Origin: Colwellia_A sp047621305
GTDB lineage: Bacteria; Pseudomonadota; Gammaproteobacteria; Enterobacterales; Alteromonadaceae
Assembly: GCA_047621305.1 (NCBI GenBank)
Contig: JBLHNB010000016.1
Span: 1 to 64,000 of the forward strand
Length of the DNA: 64,000 nucleotides
Reading direction: 5' to 3'
Shown here: positions 57,795 to 64,000 of the stretch, in pieces
Layout: each line of letters opens with the position of its first letter
How positions within the stretch are numbered: position 1 is the first letter of the stretch
Program-made: the position numbers and the translations under genes
The notes under the pieces: generated by a model
Seen by the model: the letters and a program-made list of their open reading frames with translations, nothing else
Told to the model about the DNA's origin: nothing
Databases searched by the model: none

Positions 57795-58895
57795 TTAAAA
57801 AACCACAATGCCATGTTTTGGCAGTAAGTCTTTCAATACAAAATATCTGTGATATGTAGCGGCTTGATGAAATTTATACACATCAAGTTCTGTTGCCATT
57901 GCCGAATATTCAAGCGAAGGAAAATTATGTTTTTGCGACTCCCACTTATCTTTGTCGTAATGCAAAGCTTCATTAGGATTTGCTTCAAATAACAAATCAG
58001 TGGCAATAGCTTCAGACCAGCACAAAATTCTGTCTTTCATCACTTGTTCTGTACGTAAAATTCCTTCAATAATGTTCCTAACCTCGTGAAATTCTTTAAG
58101 AGGTGTATGGCCGGGATCTCTAGCTTTACCAAATTTAACTAGTCGGTCATAAATCATTTCACAACCACGTAAGAATGATGCTGGGTTGTCTCTATCTGAT
58201 AGCTTCCCACTCAGCTCATAGTTAAATGACCAGTGTAGAAAAGGTCGATCAGGAAATGTTCCGACAGCGCCGTGGCCTAGAGCACCTGAAGCCTTTTCGG
58301 CGAAGGAGCTAGCTACTTTCCGCCAGTTGTTCATGAGAAAGGACGGTGCGTAATTCTTCATGAAGCGACCAAATTTATTTGTTAAAAACGCCTTCATGCC
58401 TTCATCTTTTACATTAATAAGTTCGATACTGGCCGCATCCACTTTATTTTGAGATGAACCAACACCAGAAAATCCGTAATGAGAAAAGGTGTCTGCGTAG
58501 ACATGACAGGCGATACCTATTAACTGCAACCCGTATTTTGAATTTACTGCATGCTCAATATGATTTTCAAACATTTCTTGTGCGATATCAGAATTTTCTT
58601 GGCAAACTAACTTTTCTGAAACCGTAGTGCCTTTTCCGCCAGGAAGAAAGTGAAATGGAACCCAAACTTGCTTTTGTTCTTTTTTATCGATGAGACGATT
58701 CTTTATAACTTCGCTGTTGTGATGAGCAGTTGCAATCCCGTAAATCAAACCGCCATCAGCGTGCTCATCGCTATCATTTGAGGTTGAGTCATCAACATAC
58801 TGTGCTGCGTAAGCAATGGTCTCAGCTTCTTTAACGTTAAAACCTGCGAGCCTCGCAATAGTGTATGTTCCATAATAATGCATATCAGTTTGCAT
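57795..58895 (-). CDS. DUF6765 protein, phospholipase-C-like
   Basis: A 366-aa protein that resembles the DUF6765 family. It has zinc-type clusters: DMHYYGTYTIARLAG at the start, AQYVDDST, DEHADGG, and GIACHVYADTFSHYGFSG, the H...D..H pattern of the zinc-dependent phospholipase C and S1/P1 nuclease superfamily. I take the ATG at 58895 since GGAG precedes it by 5 bases; a GTG at 58934 would lie inside a palindromic operator. It heads the operon that continues into the CBASS genes, making a lipase or nuclease effector conceivable. Confidence 0.65.
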   Translation of the reverse strand: MQTDMHYYGTYTIARLAGFNVKEAETIAYAAQYVDDSTSNDSDEHADGGLIYGIATAHHNSEVIKNRLIDKKEQKQVWVPFHFLPGGKGTTVSEKLVCQENSDIAQEMFENHIEHAVNSKYGLQLIGIACHVYADTFSHYGFSGVGSSQNKVDAASIELINVKDEGMKAFLTNKFGRFMKNYAPSFLMNNWRKVASSFAEKASGALGHGAVGTFPDRPFLHWSFNYELSGKLSDRDNPASFLRGCEMIYDRLVKFGKARDPGHTPLKEFHEVRNIIEGILRTEQVMKDRILCWSEAIATDLLFEANPNEALHYDKDKWESQKHNFPSLEYSAMATELDVYKFHQAATYHRYFVLKDLLPKHGIVVF

Positions 58896-58918
58896 AGACT
58901 CTCCAAATACAGCAAAAA

Positions 58919-58934
58919 GTGGATTAAAACCCAC
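58919..58934. promoter_or_regulatory. Palindromic operator-like site, copy 1
   Basis: GTGGATTAAAACCCAC, an inverted repeat with two mispaired position pairs, 24 bases upstream of the DUF6765 start. It is a variant of the two sites near 59160 and 59218 and may be read by the same regulator. Confidence 0.5.
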
Positions 58935-58963
58935 TTAATGCTATATGCATTTATCAGCTAAGT

Positions 58964-58997
58964 AAATGAATTATTTTATATAAAAAATAATTCATTT
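58964..58997 (-). terminator. AT-rich inverted repeat after the secreted-peptide gene
   Basis: A perfect 14-bp stem, AAATGAATTATTTT / AAAATAATTCATTT, with a six-base loop, overlapping the stop of the peptide gene. It has no GC core, so it may be a weak terminator or processing site separating the peptide from the DUF6765-to-DUF6602 operon. Confidence 0.4.
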
Positions 58998-59133
58998 AGG
59001 AAGTGATGAAATCAACAATCGTTTCATAAATTGTTTTTTCTACCATTGGCGGGACTTGTTTAGAGCCTGTAGCAAAAGTACTAGTAGAGATTGCGAATAA
59101 AGCGATAAGTAGAGCTATTTTGATGTTTTTCAT
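58996..59133 (-). CDS. Small secreted peptide (45 aa)
   Basis: MKNIKIALLIALFAISTSTFA is a clear signal peptide followed by about 24 residues (GSKQVPPMVEKTIYETIVDFITS), an amphipathic-looking mature part. AAGGAA lies 5 bases before the ATG at 59133. The gene has a palindromic operator on either side of a GATAAT -10-like box. No family is known to me. It may be a small toxin, a decoy or a signal linked to the adjacent CBASS operon. Confidence 0.6.
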   Translation of the reverse strand: MKNIKIALLIALFAISTSTFATGSKQVPPMVEKTIYETIVDFITS

Positions 59134-59159
59134 TGGTAATTCCTTAATAATAAATTTAT

Positions 59160-59175
59160 GTGGATTTAAATCCAC
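59160..59175. promoter_or_regulatory. Palindromic operator-like site, copy 2
   Basis: GTGGATTTAAATCCAC, a perfect 16-base palindrome. On the minus strand it begins 4 bases after a GATAAT box (59180-59185), so a bound protein would block the peptide promoter. Confidence 0.65.
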
Positions 59176-59217
59176 ACGCATTATCAAAGAAAGTAACAAC
59201 AATTAACATTGAAAAAT

Positions 59218-59233
59218 GTGGATCTAAATCCAC
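59218..59233. promoter_or_regulatory. Palindromic operator-like site, copy 3
   Basis: GTGGATCTAAATCCAC, one mispaired position, centred 58 bases from copy 2, or about five and a half helical turns. It lies upstream of the peptide promoter. Confidence 0.6.
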
Positions 59234-59276
59234 ACCACTAGTTAGTAGTTAACGATTAAATTTAATTATTCGAACA

Positions 59277-59978
59277 TTAAGCTTTTATTTTAAATTTGAT
59301 ACTGAGGATATATTTAGTTAAGAAATATACAGTGGCAACAGAGAGTATCTGCATTGCATATCGATAGTGTTCATAAACGAACATAGGGCTTGCAGGTGTT
59401 AAGTGTCGAAGGAGGTATTCACATATTAAGGCAACTATAACGACAACATTCCATTTTGCAATCGAATATAACTGCCAATCAATTGATGTTTGATTAACGA
59501 CAGCGGATAAATATTGCTTAATTAACGGTGCTCTCATAAAGATCAAATGACGAGTGATAACATTCAACCATATCATGCCTATGTAAAAATGAATTCTAGG
59601 AGAGTTATATTCGATTAAAGCCCAATAGCATTCTGCTAGTAGAACTAAAACAATAATTGGCAACACTACCATCTTTACTATTTTGTCATACCAAAGGAGT
59701 TTAATAAGCAGCAGTGTTAGGATATAAATACCTATCTTTGCCATAATAAGGGTATTCGAAAAATAGACAACCTCTTCAATAACTCGCTCAATTAAAAGAA
59801 TTGCTAATAAAGAAACTACGTTGATATTTTTTATGTAAACTGCACTTAAGCTGATGAGGTAAATAAGGAAAAGTCTATCAAAGTATTCAGTATAGCCGAA
59901 GGATAGAAGCCCTAATGTAAGGCTTGAAATAGCCAATACATTGATTATCATTTTTCTAATGTATTGATTTAGAAACAC
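59277..59978 (-). CDS. Hypothetical multi-pass membrane protein (233 aa)
   Basis: Six or more hydrophobic segments spread over the protein; no enzymatic motif visible. It is 6 bases after the 82-aa HTH gene on the same strand, so the two form an operon that ends just before the palindromic operators. A membrane effector or immunity role is possible. The family is unknown to me. Confidence 0.6.
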   Translation of the reverse strand: MFLNQYIRKMIINVLAISSLTLGLLSFGYTEYFDRLFLIYLISLSAVYIKNINVVSLLAILLIERVIEEVVYFSNTLIMAKIGIYILTLLLIKLLWYDKIVKMVVLPIIVLVLLAECYWALIEYNSPRIHFYIGMIWLNVITRHLIFMRAPLIKQYLSAVVNQTSIDWQLYSIAKWNVVVIVALICEYLLRHLTPASPMFVYEHYRYAMQILSVATVYFLTKYILSIKFKIKA

Positions 59979-59984
59979 CGTTTA

Positions 59985-60233
59985 TTACATGCCAAAAAAC
60001 TTCATGATCTGAACTTTAAACGATAACTGGCTCGATTCAGATACCGATTTTCTACAAGCTATCCACCATGCATTGACAACTTCTAAGCTTAAAGAGTCCA
60101 TTGTTTTCGGGTGTTCGTTTTCGATTGCCACGACAGTTTCTCTGCTTAATCCAACTTTTGCAGCCAACTCCTTTTGAGTAAACCCAGCCTCTTTTCTCAA
60201 ATTTTTGAGTTCTACACCTGAAAATTTTGCCAT
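59985..60233 (-). CDS. Xre-family HTH regulator (82 aa)
   Basis: A short Xre-type DNA-binding protein: LRKEAGFTQKELAAKVGLSRETVVAIEN is a textbook HTH. The C-terminal third is a short unknown tail. It could bind the three palindromes at 58919-59233, although this is a guess from proximity. It is the first gene of a two-gene unit with the membrane protein. Confidence 0.82.
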   Translation of the reverse strand: MAKFSGVELKNLRKEAGFTQKELAAKVGLSRETVVAIENEHPKTMDSLSLEVVNAWWIACRKSVSESSQLSFKVQIMKFFGM

Positions 60234-60784
60234 TCTACAATTTAAAACCCTAATGATTATTGATTGAGATTTTACTAGCTAAATCACTTTCAATAAACCC
60301 CATGAACAATTTAAATTAACGATCATATTCTAACTCTCGTGCTAGTTCCTATCGAACGTTATCTATTAAGATGCCTCACTGGTATTCAAAGTAATCCAAT
60401 ATGAATACTTATTCACAAGTGCCTGTCACTTAAAATTAGGAAGTTATAATTAAACATCATAAAAACGACAGAACATAACGCTGTGAGCTAGGTACTCCAT
60501 TAAACACTTACTAAATTAAGTCCTTACCATACCAATTAGAGTGTAAGGCATTGAATATATTAACGTTTTAAACATCTAAACATAGAGTTAACATAACGAA
60601 AACTAAAAACATAACTCATTGTTAAACATAAAAAAATAATCAACGTCTCATTTTATACAAATACGCACAAGCAATAAAAAAACATAAATCACGCATAACT
60701 ACCCACTTCAATTCTGGATTTAAAATAGTACCTATTACAATAATTATCGAAAGGCGGAAAATCCTAAAGGTTAGGCAACCAAGC
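60234..60784. other. Intergenic region without genes
   Basis: 551 very AT-rich bases with no open frame worth reporting. It must contain the promoter of the HTH-membrane operon at the left. Near 60763-60775 a CCTAA-AGG-TTAGG hairpin followed by ATTTT on the minus strand may end the TetR-like gene. I see no RNA family or repeat. Confidence 0.45.
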
Positions 60785-61521
60785 TCACCGGAACCCTTCT
60801 TTTACCAGCAAGTCATGCGACTTTTGAATCCCAACGTCAGTTAATGGTTGCTCCCAATCATAGCTATTCAATAATCGTTGTATGTTATTAACCAAAGGTG
60901 AGTTCAGCTCTACAGCACTATCATGAGTACTAGTTTCATCTGTAGGGCCTTGAAGTTGTGATGAATATTGAGTAGCACGTTGCACTTGCTTAAAACCTGC
61001 AACTATTGCCCAGGCCCCTAGATACAAATCTTGAGCGTGGTTTTCGTGTTCACCGACCAACATTAATTCACCAGAAAGAGCAGCATTGTCGATAACATTC
61101 CTAAAAGCTTGCTGACAACGGCCATTAGCATGTGCCATACGTTCATTCCACATCAAAGAGGCGCGTTTTAGTGTGTATTCATTACTGACAAATATCTCTA
61201 GTTGAGAATCAAAAGGATAAACTTGTACTTTACTGGGACATATCAAGGCTGTAGCTAATATTTTTTCAGGAGTAGTTAAAGGCAATTTTAATACTCTGTC
61301 GTAAACATTACTTACATGAGAAAACACCTGTAATGCAAGAGCAAAGATCATATCTTCTTTACATTGCATATGCTTATAAATAGACCCATCGATAACCCTG
61401 CGGCTTTTGACACGGCTGACATAGTGAAATCCGTTAATGATGATTTCAAAATGCAGCTAGCGGCGGAGGTTAGAATAAGCTCTTCTTGTTCTTTGGGACT
61501 ATATTTAGGTGCAGGGGCCAT
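60785..61521 (-). pseudogene. TetR-family regulator broken by a frameshift
   Basis: A TetR-type DNA-binding domain begins at 61521 (MAPAPKYSPKEQEELIL... TMSAVSKAAGLSMG) and the rest continues in another frame (SIYKHMQCKEDMIFALALQ to the stop at 60785). The shift is near 61384: one base, most simply a G, has been lost between ATGGG and TCTATT. The two parts join into a normal TetR of about 245 aa. It is either a real inactivation or a sequencing error. The ligand-binding half matches no particular subgroup I know. Confidence 0.8.
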
Positions 61522-61748
61522 ATCAATTACTTAAAGAAGGTAAAATGAGTTATCAACTTGATACTGTTTGTATATATGAGATTCAATAACAACCTCATAA
61601 ACTGTACTAATTTAATAATTTTTTATAGGGTATCAAGATAGTTAACGTTTACAAAGTAATAATGATACTTATCCTAACCGACCTTTATTATTGCGCTTTT
61701 CATATTAATCAGTATTATCTAATCAACCAATTTTGAGGACAAATAACA

Positions 61749-62024
61749 ATGAATAAATCTGAATTAATTGAAAAAATTGCTGTAGGTGCAGATATTTCAA
61801 AAGCATCTGCTGGTCGTGCTCTAGGTAGCTTCATTTCAGCCGTAACTGAAGAGTTAGCCGAGGGAGGCGAAGTCGCCTTGGTAGGTTTTGGTACGTATAA
61901 AGTAAATGAGCGAGCAGCTCGTAAAGGACGTAACCCACAAACAGGCGCTGAAATTAATATTGCTGCCGCTAAAGTTCCTAGTTTTAAAGCAGGTAAAGCT
62001 TTAAAGGATTCATGTAACAGCTAG
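61749..62024 (+). CDS. hup: HU-family DNA-binding protein
   Basis: A 91-aa histone-like protein with the family pattern: MNKSELIEKIAVGADISKASAGRALGS, then the arm VALVGFGTYKVNERAARKGRNPQTG and PSFKAGKALKDS. GAGGA lies in the leader 8-12 bases before the ATG. It is an HU-type (homodimer) rather than an IHF subunit by length and residues. Carriage of an HU gene on a mobile island may help recombination or silencing. It stands alone with its own strong terminator. Confidence 0.93.
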   Translation: MNKSELIEKIAVGADISKASAGRALGSFISAVTEELAEGGEVALVGFGTYKVNERAARKGRNPQTGAEINIAAAKVPSFKAGKALKDSCNS

Positions 62025-62030
62025 TAATAT

Positions 62031-62065
62031 TAATAAATGGATACTGAGGCGGTATCCATTTATTA
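62031..62065. terminator. Bidirectional hairpin terminator
   Basis: A 14-bp perfect stem, TAATAAATGGATAC / GTATCCATTTATTA, with a 7-base loop TGAGGCG. It lies 6 bases after the HU stop and 20 before the end of the opposing 78-aa gene, so it can serve both. Confidence 0.8.
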
Positions 62066-62084
62066 GAAGGGTATTAACTTTTCA

Positions 62085-62321
62085 TTACCTACTTTTTTTA
62101 GGCGACAATCTAAAATGTAAGTCATTAACGGCTTGAACAAATTTATCAAATTGATCCCAATTATCAAATTCAGCTATAGAGCCATTATAAGCCTCATCTT
62201 CTGGGCCTATTCTTAATTCCGGCATACCATGATTATCTACGACTTCAACTTCACATTTAAACCGATTTCCCTTATTGTCATTCGCTGTGACAACCTCGCC
62301 AAAAAAGAATTGAGCACCCAT
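62085..62321 (-). CDS. Hypothetical protein of the second CD-NTase locus (78 aa)
   Basis: A small acidic soluble protein (ELRIGPEDEAYNGSIAEFDNWDQFDKFVQAV). No family is known to me. It is the last gene of a minus-strand run that starts with the CD-NTase at the window edge and includes the transglutaminase-like and membrane proteins, which suggests one system. Confidence 0.5.
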   Translation of the reverse strand: MGAQFFFGEVVTANDNKGNRFKCEVEVVDNHGMPELRIGPEDEAYNGSIAEFDNWDQFDKFVQAVNDLHFRLSPKKSR

Positions 62322-62379
62322 AAAATTTTCCTTACTTTAATTTTTAATTGAATAATTAACTTAAACTTACATTAAGAAT

Positions 62380-62949
62380 TTAACTGGCAATACCAATACT
62401 ATGTGCCACCCCTGATATCAGACTATCAATTTGGTTATCGTTTAAAACATATTTGGGCACATATTTCATACCCGTTGGTAGGTCACTTTGCTGACAAAGT
62501 AGCGCACCTCGATTATGGCCAAAAGATGAAACGATAAAGTCTCTTAGAACACTGTTACCTTCTATTTGATAAGCGATTCTAAAAAGTGATAAGTCGCCAA
62601 TCCAACTATCAATCTCTATCCAGCAGTGACCACTCCAAGACTTTGAGATAATATTTCCCGACTTTTTTGGTTCAGGTAAATTCTTTTTGCACTTAAAAAT
62701 GGTTTTTCCTGATATTTTCAAATCTCCAGCGACTACCATTGCTGGTATACCATGATAGTCTTTTAAATAACCTGCCCACATAGCACTCAGCATTGCACAG
62801 GCACCAAAAGAAGGTGGTATGTTCCTCATGATTTCACGGGCAACCTCAAGTAACTTTTGAGGATCATCTACCCCATATTCAGAATATAACTTTGCGTCAT
62901 CGACACTACGATAACGAGATATCAGTTGATTTATTGTTTTATTTTGCAT
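62380..62949 (-). CDS. Transglutaminase/cysteine-protease-like protein (189 aa)
   Basis: The protein has a Cys-His-Asp pattern: PPSFGACAMLSAMWAGYL supplies a Cys at a helix start, and SGHCWIEIDSWIGDLS supplies His and Asp in the spacing typical of transglutaminase-like cysteine peptidases and leader-peptide proteases. No signal peptide. It lies 22 bases after the small membrane protein gene. A peptidase or acyl-transferase that acts on a partner protein in a CBASS-like system is conceivable; no known Cap protein matches. Confidence 0.55.
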   Translation of the reverse strand: MQNKTINQLISRYRSVDDAKLYSEYGVDDPQKLLEVAREIMRNIPPSFGACAMLSAMWAGYLKDYHGIPAMVVAGDLKISGKTIFKCKKNLPEPKKSGNIISKSWSGHCWIEIDSWIGDLSLFRIAYQIEGNSVLRDFIVSSFGHNRGALLCQQSDLPTGMKYVPKYVLNDNQIDSLISGVAHSIGIAS

Positions 62950-62971
62950 TATACACCTTGAATGAGACCAG

Positions 62972-63295
62972 CTACCTTGAAACAGTCTTAAAGCTTATTT
63001 TTGTTCCCAATATGTAGCCAATAACTAAAAATACGTACTTCAACCTAGCAACAATTGACGAAATAGCACTTTGAGCGTCTGTTATATCAGAGCTGGTACT
63101 GGAGAAAAACACGACTAAAGAATAATCAAATTTCCAACCGATGAGTAACGAAAAGAGCAATACTGAAAGTACACAGGGGGTTATCAAGTCAATTTGTTCC
63201 GCAAGCTGCAAAACACCTGCGGTAACAAGAAAATAACTTAAACCTCCTAGTACTGTTCCTACGAATAAAGCGCCAATTAGCTCGATAAATACCAT
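62972..63295 (-). CDS. Small membrane protein beside the CD-NTase (107 aa)
   Basis: Three or four hydrophobic segments over 107 residues (MVFIELIGALFVGTVLGGLSYFL, ITPCVLSVLLFSLLIGW, YVFLVIGYILGT). Small membrane proteins next to a CD-NTase are frequent CBASS effectors that form pores or disrupt the membrane. It starts 18 bases after the stop of the CD-NTase. The effector role is inferred from size and position only. Confidence 0.6.
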   Translation of the reverse strand: MVFIELIGALFVGTVLGGLSYFLVTAGVLQLAEQIDLITPCVLSVLLFSLLIGWKFDYSLVVFFSSTSSDITDAQSAISSIVARLKYVFLVIGYILGTKISFKTVSR

Positions 63296-63313
63296 AATTT
63301 TTTCCTATTAATT

Positions 63314-64000
63314 CTATGCTACATTAACGAATACAGGGCCACTTCTCGCAATGCACTTTCCACCTTTTACAGCTACTGCTTCAACCCAATGTTGACCTGC
63401 ATATGCTGTTGACTCTTTATGTATGGGATTACCTTTAAAAAACTTCCCCCGAAGACATTGGCTTTCTAATGCCTCGGCTCCATTATTAACAACTTGCCAA
63501 TAAATTTGTGTTTCATGGCACAATTCGTCCTTAACGACAAACCTTATCCAACATGACTTAGGGACTGATTTATAGACAGCTAAATCACCTAAAGCAACTG
63601 ACGTTTTTCCTTTTTGAACAACAGCTTTAACATTTAACTTCGAAGGATAAGAAACAAGTGGCCAGCGTAGCGCTTCACAGTGGCTGGGTAGATTTAATGT
63701 CGCTTTCTTTTTACGGGCGCGGCTTTAGCAAATTTATCACCAAATATCTTTTGCCATTTTTCAATAGATTTAGCTTTATCCATTTCGCCATAAGCATCAT
63801 TTACCCATGCGTTATATTTTTTTACTTGGGCCTTAAAATTTTGATATTTATTCTCATCCCAATGTCGATTGAAATTCTCTTCCTCATCAACAGGGTTGTT
63901 TACAATTGGCATCGAATCATTTTTGTCCAGACAGTCATTTAGCCTGTTGAAGAAAGTCTTAAAGGTAGTGGGTAAATCCTTAAAGTCATCAGTACCAAAG
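63314..64000 (-). pseudogene. CD-NTase with AGS-C sensor domain, frameshifted and running off the window
   Basis: The minus strand encodes the distal part of a SMODS-type nucleotidyltransferase. From 64000 to 63694 the frame gives PIVNNPVDEEENFNRHW and EKWQKIFGDKFA; it ends in a stop. The next 380 bases continue in the -1 frame with ATLNLPSHCEALRW and the adenylyl/guanylyl and SMODS C-terminal sensor domain (QIYWQVVNNGAEALES, LRGKFFKG, YAGQHWVEAVAVKGG, CIARSGPVF). The two frames join if the A5 run at 63708-63712 had one more A. The catalytic N-terminus is outside the window. Either a real mutation or a sequencing error. Confidence 0.78.

Larger units (their letters stand above)
36363..64000. 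mobile_element. Defence-type genomic island inserted in phoH (left end; right end outside)
   Basis: Everything right of the broken phoH is accessory. A six-gene multi-recombinase operon is followed by CBASS and other defence genes. The left border is fixed by the phoH break at 36362/36363. The right border and the rest of phoH are not in the window, so the element is at least 27.6 kb. Close to the border lies the sequence GACAGACCGACCGACT, a short imperfect direct repeat that could be part of a recombinase site. The architecture matches the idea of a Gamma-Mobile-Trio-like island, an element class known to carry defence cargo; that label is inference. Confidence 0.75.

Noticed and set aside
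60752..60790. Riboswitch-like stretch (AGGCGG...CCTAAAGGTTAGG...CACCGG)
   Set aside because: It does not match the core of c-di-GMP, glycine or cobalamin riboswitches that I compared from memory, and it overlaps the 3' end of the TetR-like gene; a small hairpin is all that is supported.
63694..63725. Programmed -1 frameshift in the CD-NTase gene
   Set aside because: The A-rich run is not a standard X-XXY-YYZ slippery site with a downstream structure I can show, and known CD-NTases do not need frameshifting. A one-base loss is simpler; it is kept only as an alternative in the findings.
1..64000. CRISPR arrays, tRNA or rRNA genes
   Set aside because: No regularly spaced repeats, cloverleaf-like segments or rRNA core sequences were noticed on reading either strand, and the island is not inserted in a tRNA gene.

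Overview
The window looks like chromosomal DNA of an AT-rich marine gammaproteobacterium of the Alteromonadales, most likely Colwellia or a close relative. This is inferred from gene order (rpoE-rseABC, lepA-lepB-rnc-era-recO-pdxJ-acpS, mazG-relA-rlmD opposite a BarA-type kinase, nadB next to ygfX/sdhE/ygfZ), from protein sequence character and from low G+C. No database search was possible. There is no rRNA, tRNA or CRISPR array, and I recognise no insertion sequence.

Positions 1-36362 are core chromosome. They hold a YebC/YeeN-type regulator, threonine aldolase, the stringent-response block (mazG, relA) with rlmD, a BarA-like hybrid kinase, the acpS-pdxJ-recO-era-rnc-lepB-lepA translation and membrane operon, the sigma-E operon rpoE-rseA-rseB-rseC with a recognisable sigma-E promoter, nadB, ygfX-sdhE, ygfZ, slyD, a periplasmic binding protein and recQ. 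A four-gene ovothiol operon follows (28525-33546): a glutamine-synthetase-like protein, OvoA, an OvoB-like PLP enzyme and an extra methyltransferase. A TPR-GGDEF diguanylate cyclase comes next.

At about 36362 a phoH-type ATPase gene is cut exactly at its Walker A motif. Everything from there to the end of the window reads as one mobile island whose right end lies outside. Its left end is a tightly coupled six-gene operon (36474-46836): three tyrosine-recombinase-like proteins of 1091, 788 and 451 aa, a coiled-coil protein, a small HTH-like protein and a RecD-like helicase. This resembles multi-recombinase elements such as the published Gamma-Mobile-Trio (GMT) islands and Tn554-type transposons. 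Assignment to GMT is inference.

The cargo (47580-64000) is a defence island. It contains a protein with a nuclease-like D...ExK motif; a possible 174-nt RNA gene; a PIN-like protein, an ImmA/IrrE metallopeptidase and an HTH regulator in one operon with a duplicated operator; an sce7726-like nuclease opposite a beta-family protein; and a type III CBASS core (CD-NTase, HORMA, TRIP13-like AAA+) whose usual NucC position is taken by a DUF6602 protein with a PD-(D/E)XK-like motif. Upstream in the same operon are a 92-aa protein, a coiled-coil lipoprotein and a DUF6765 phospholipase-C-like protein. A 45-aa secreted peptide and three copies of a GTGGATTTAAATCCAC-like palindrome lie in its control region. 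At the right edge a second CD-NTase with an AGS-C sensor domain, broken by a one-base frameshift, sits beside a small membrane protein and a protein with a transglutaminase-like Cys-His-Asp pattern.

The best candidates for something undescribed are the seven-gene CBASS variant with its palindromic regulon, and the second CD-NTase locus.
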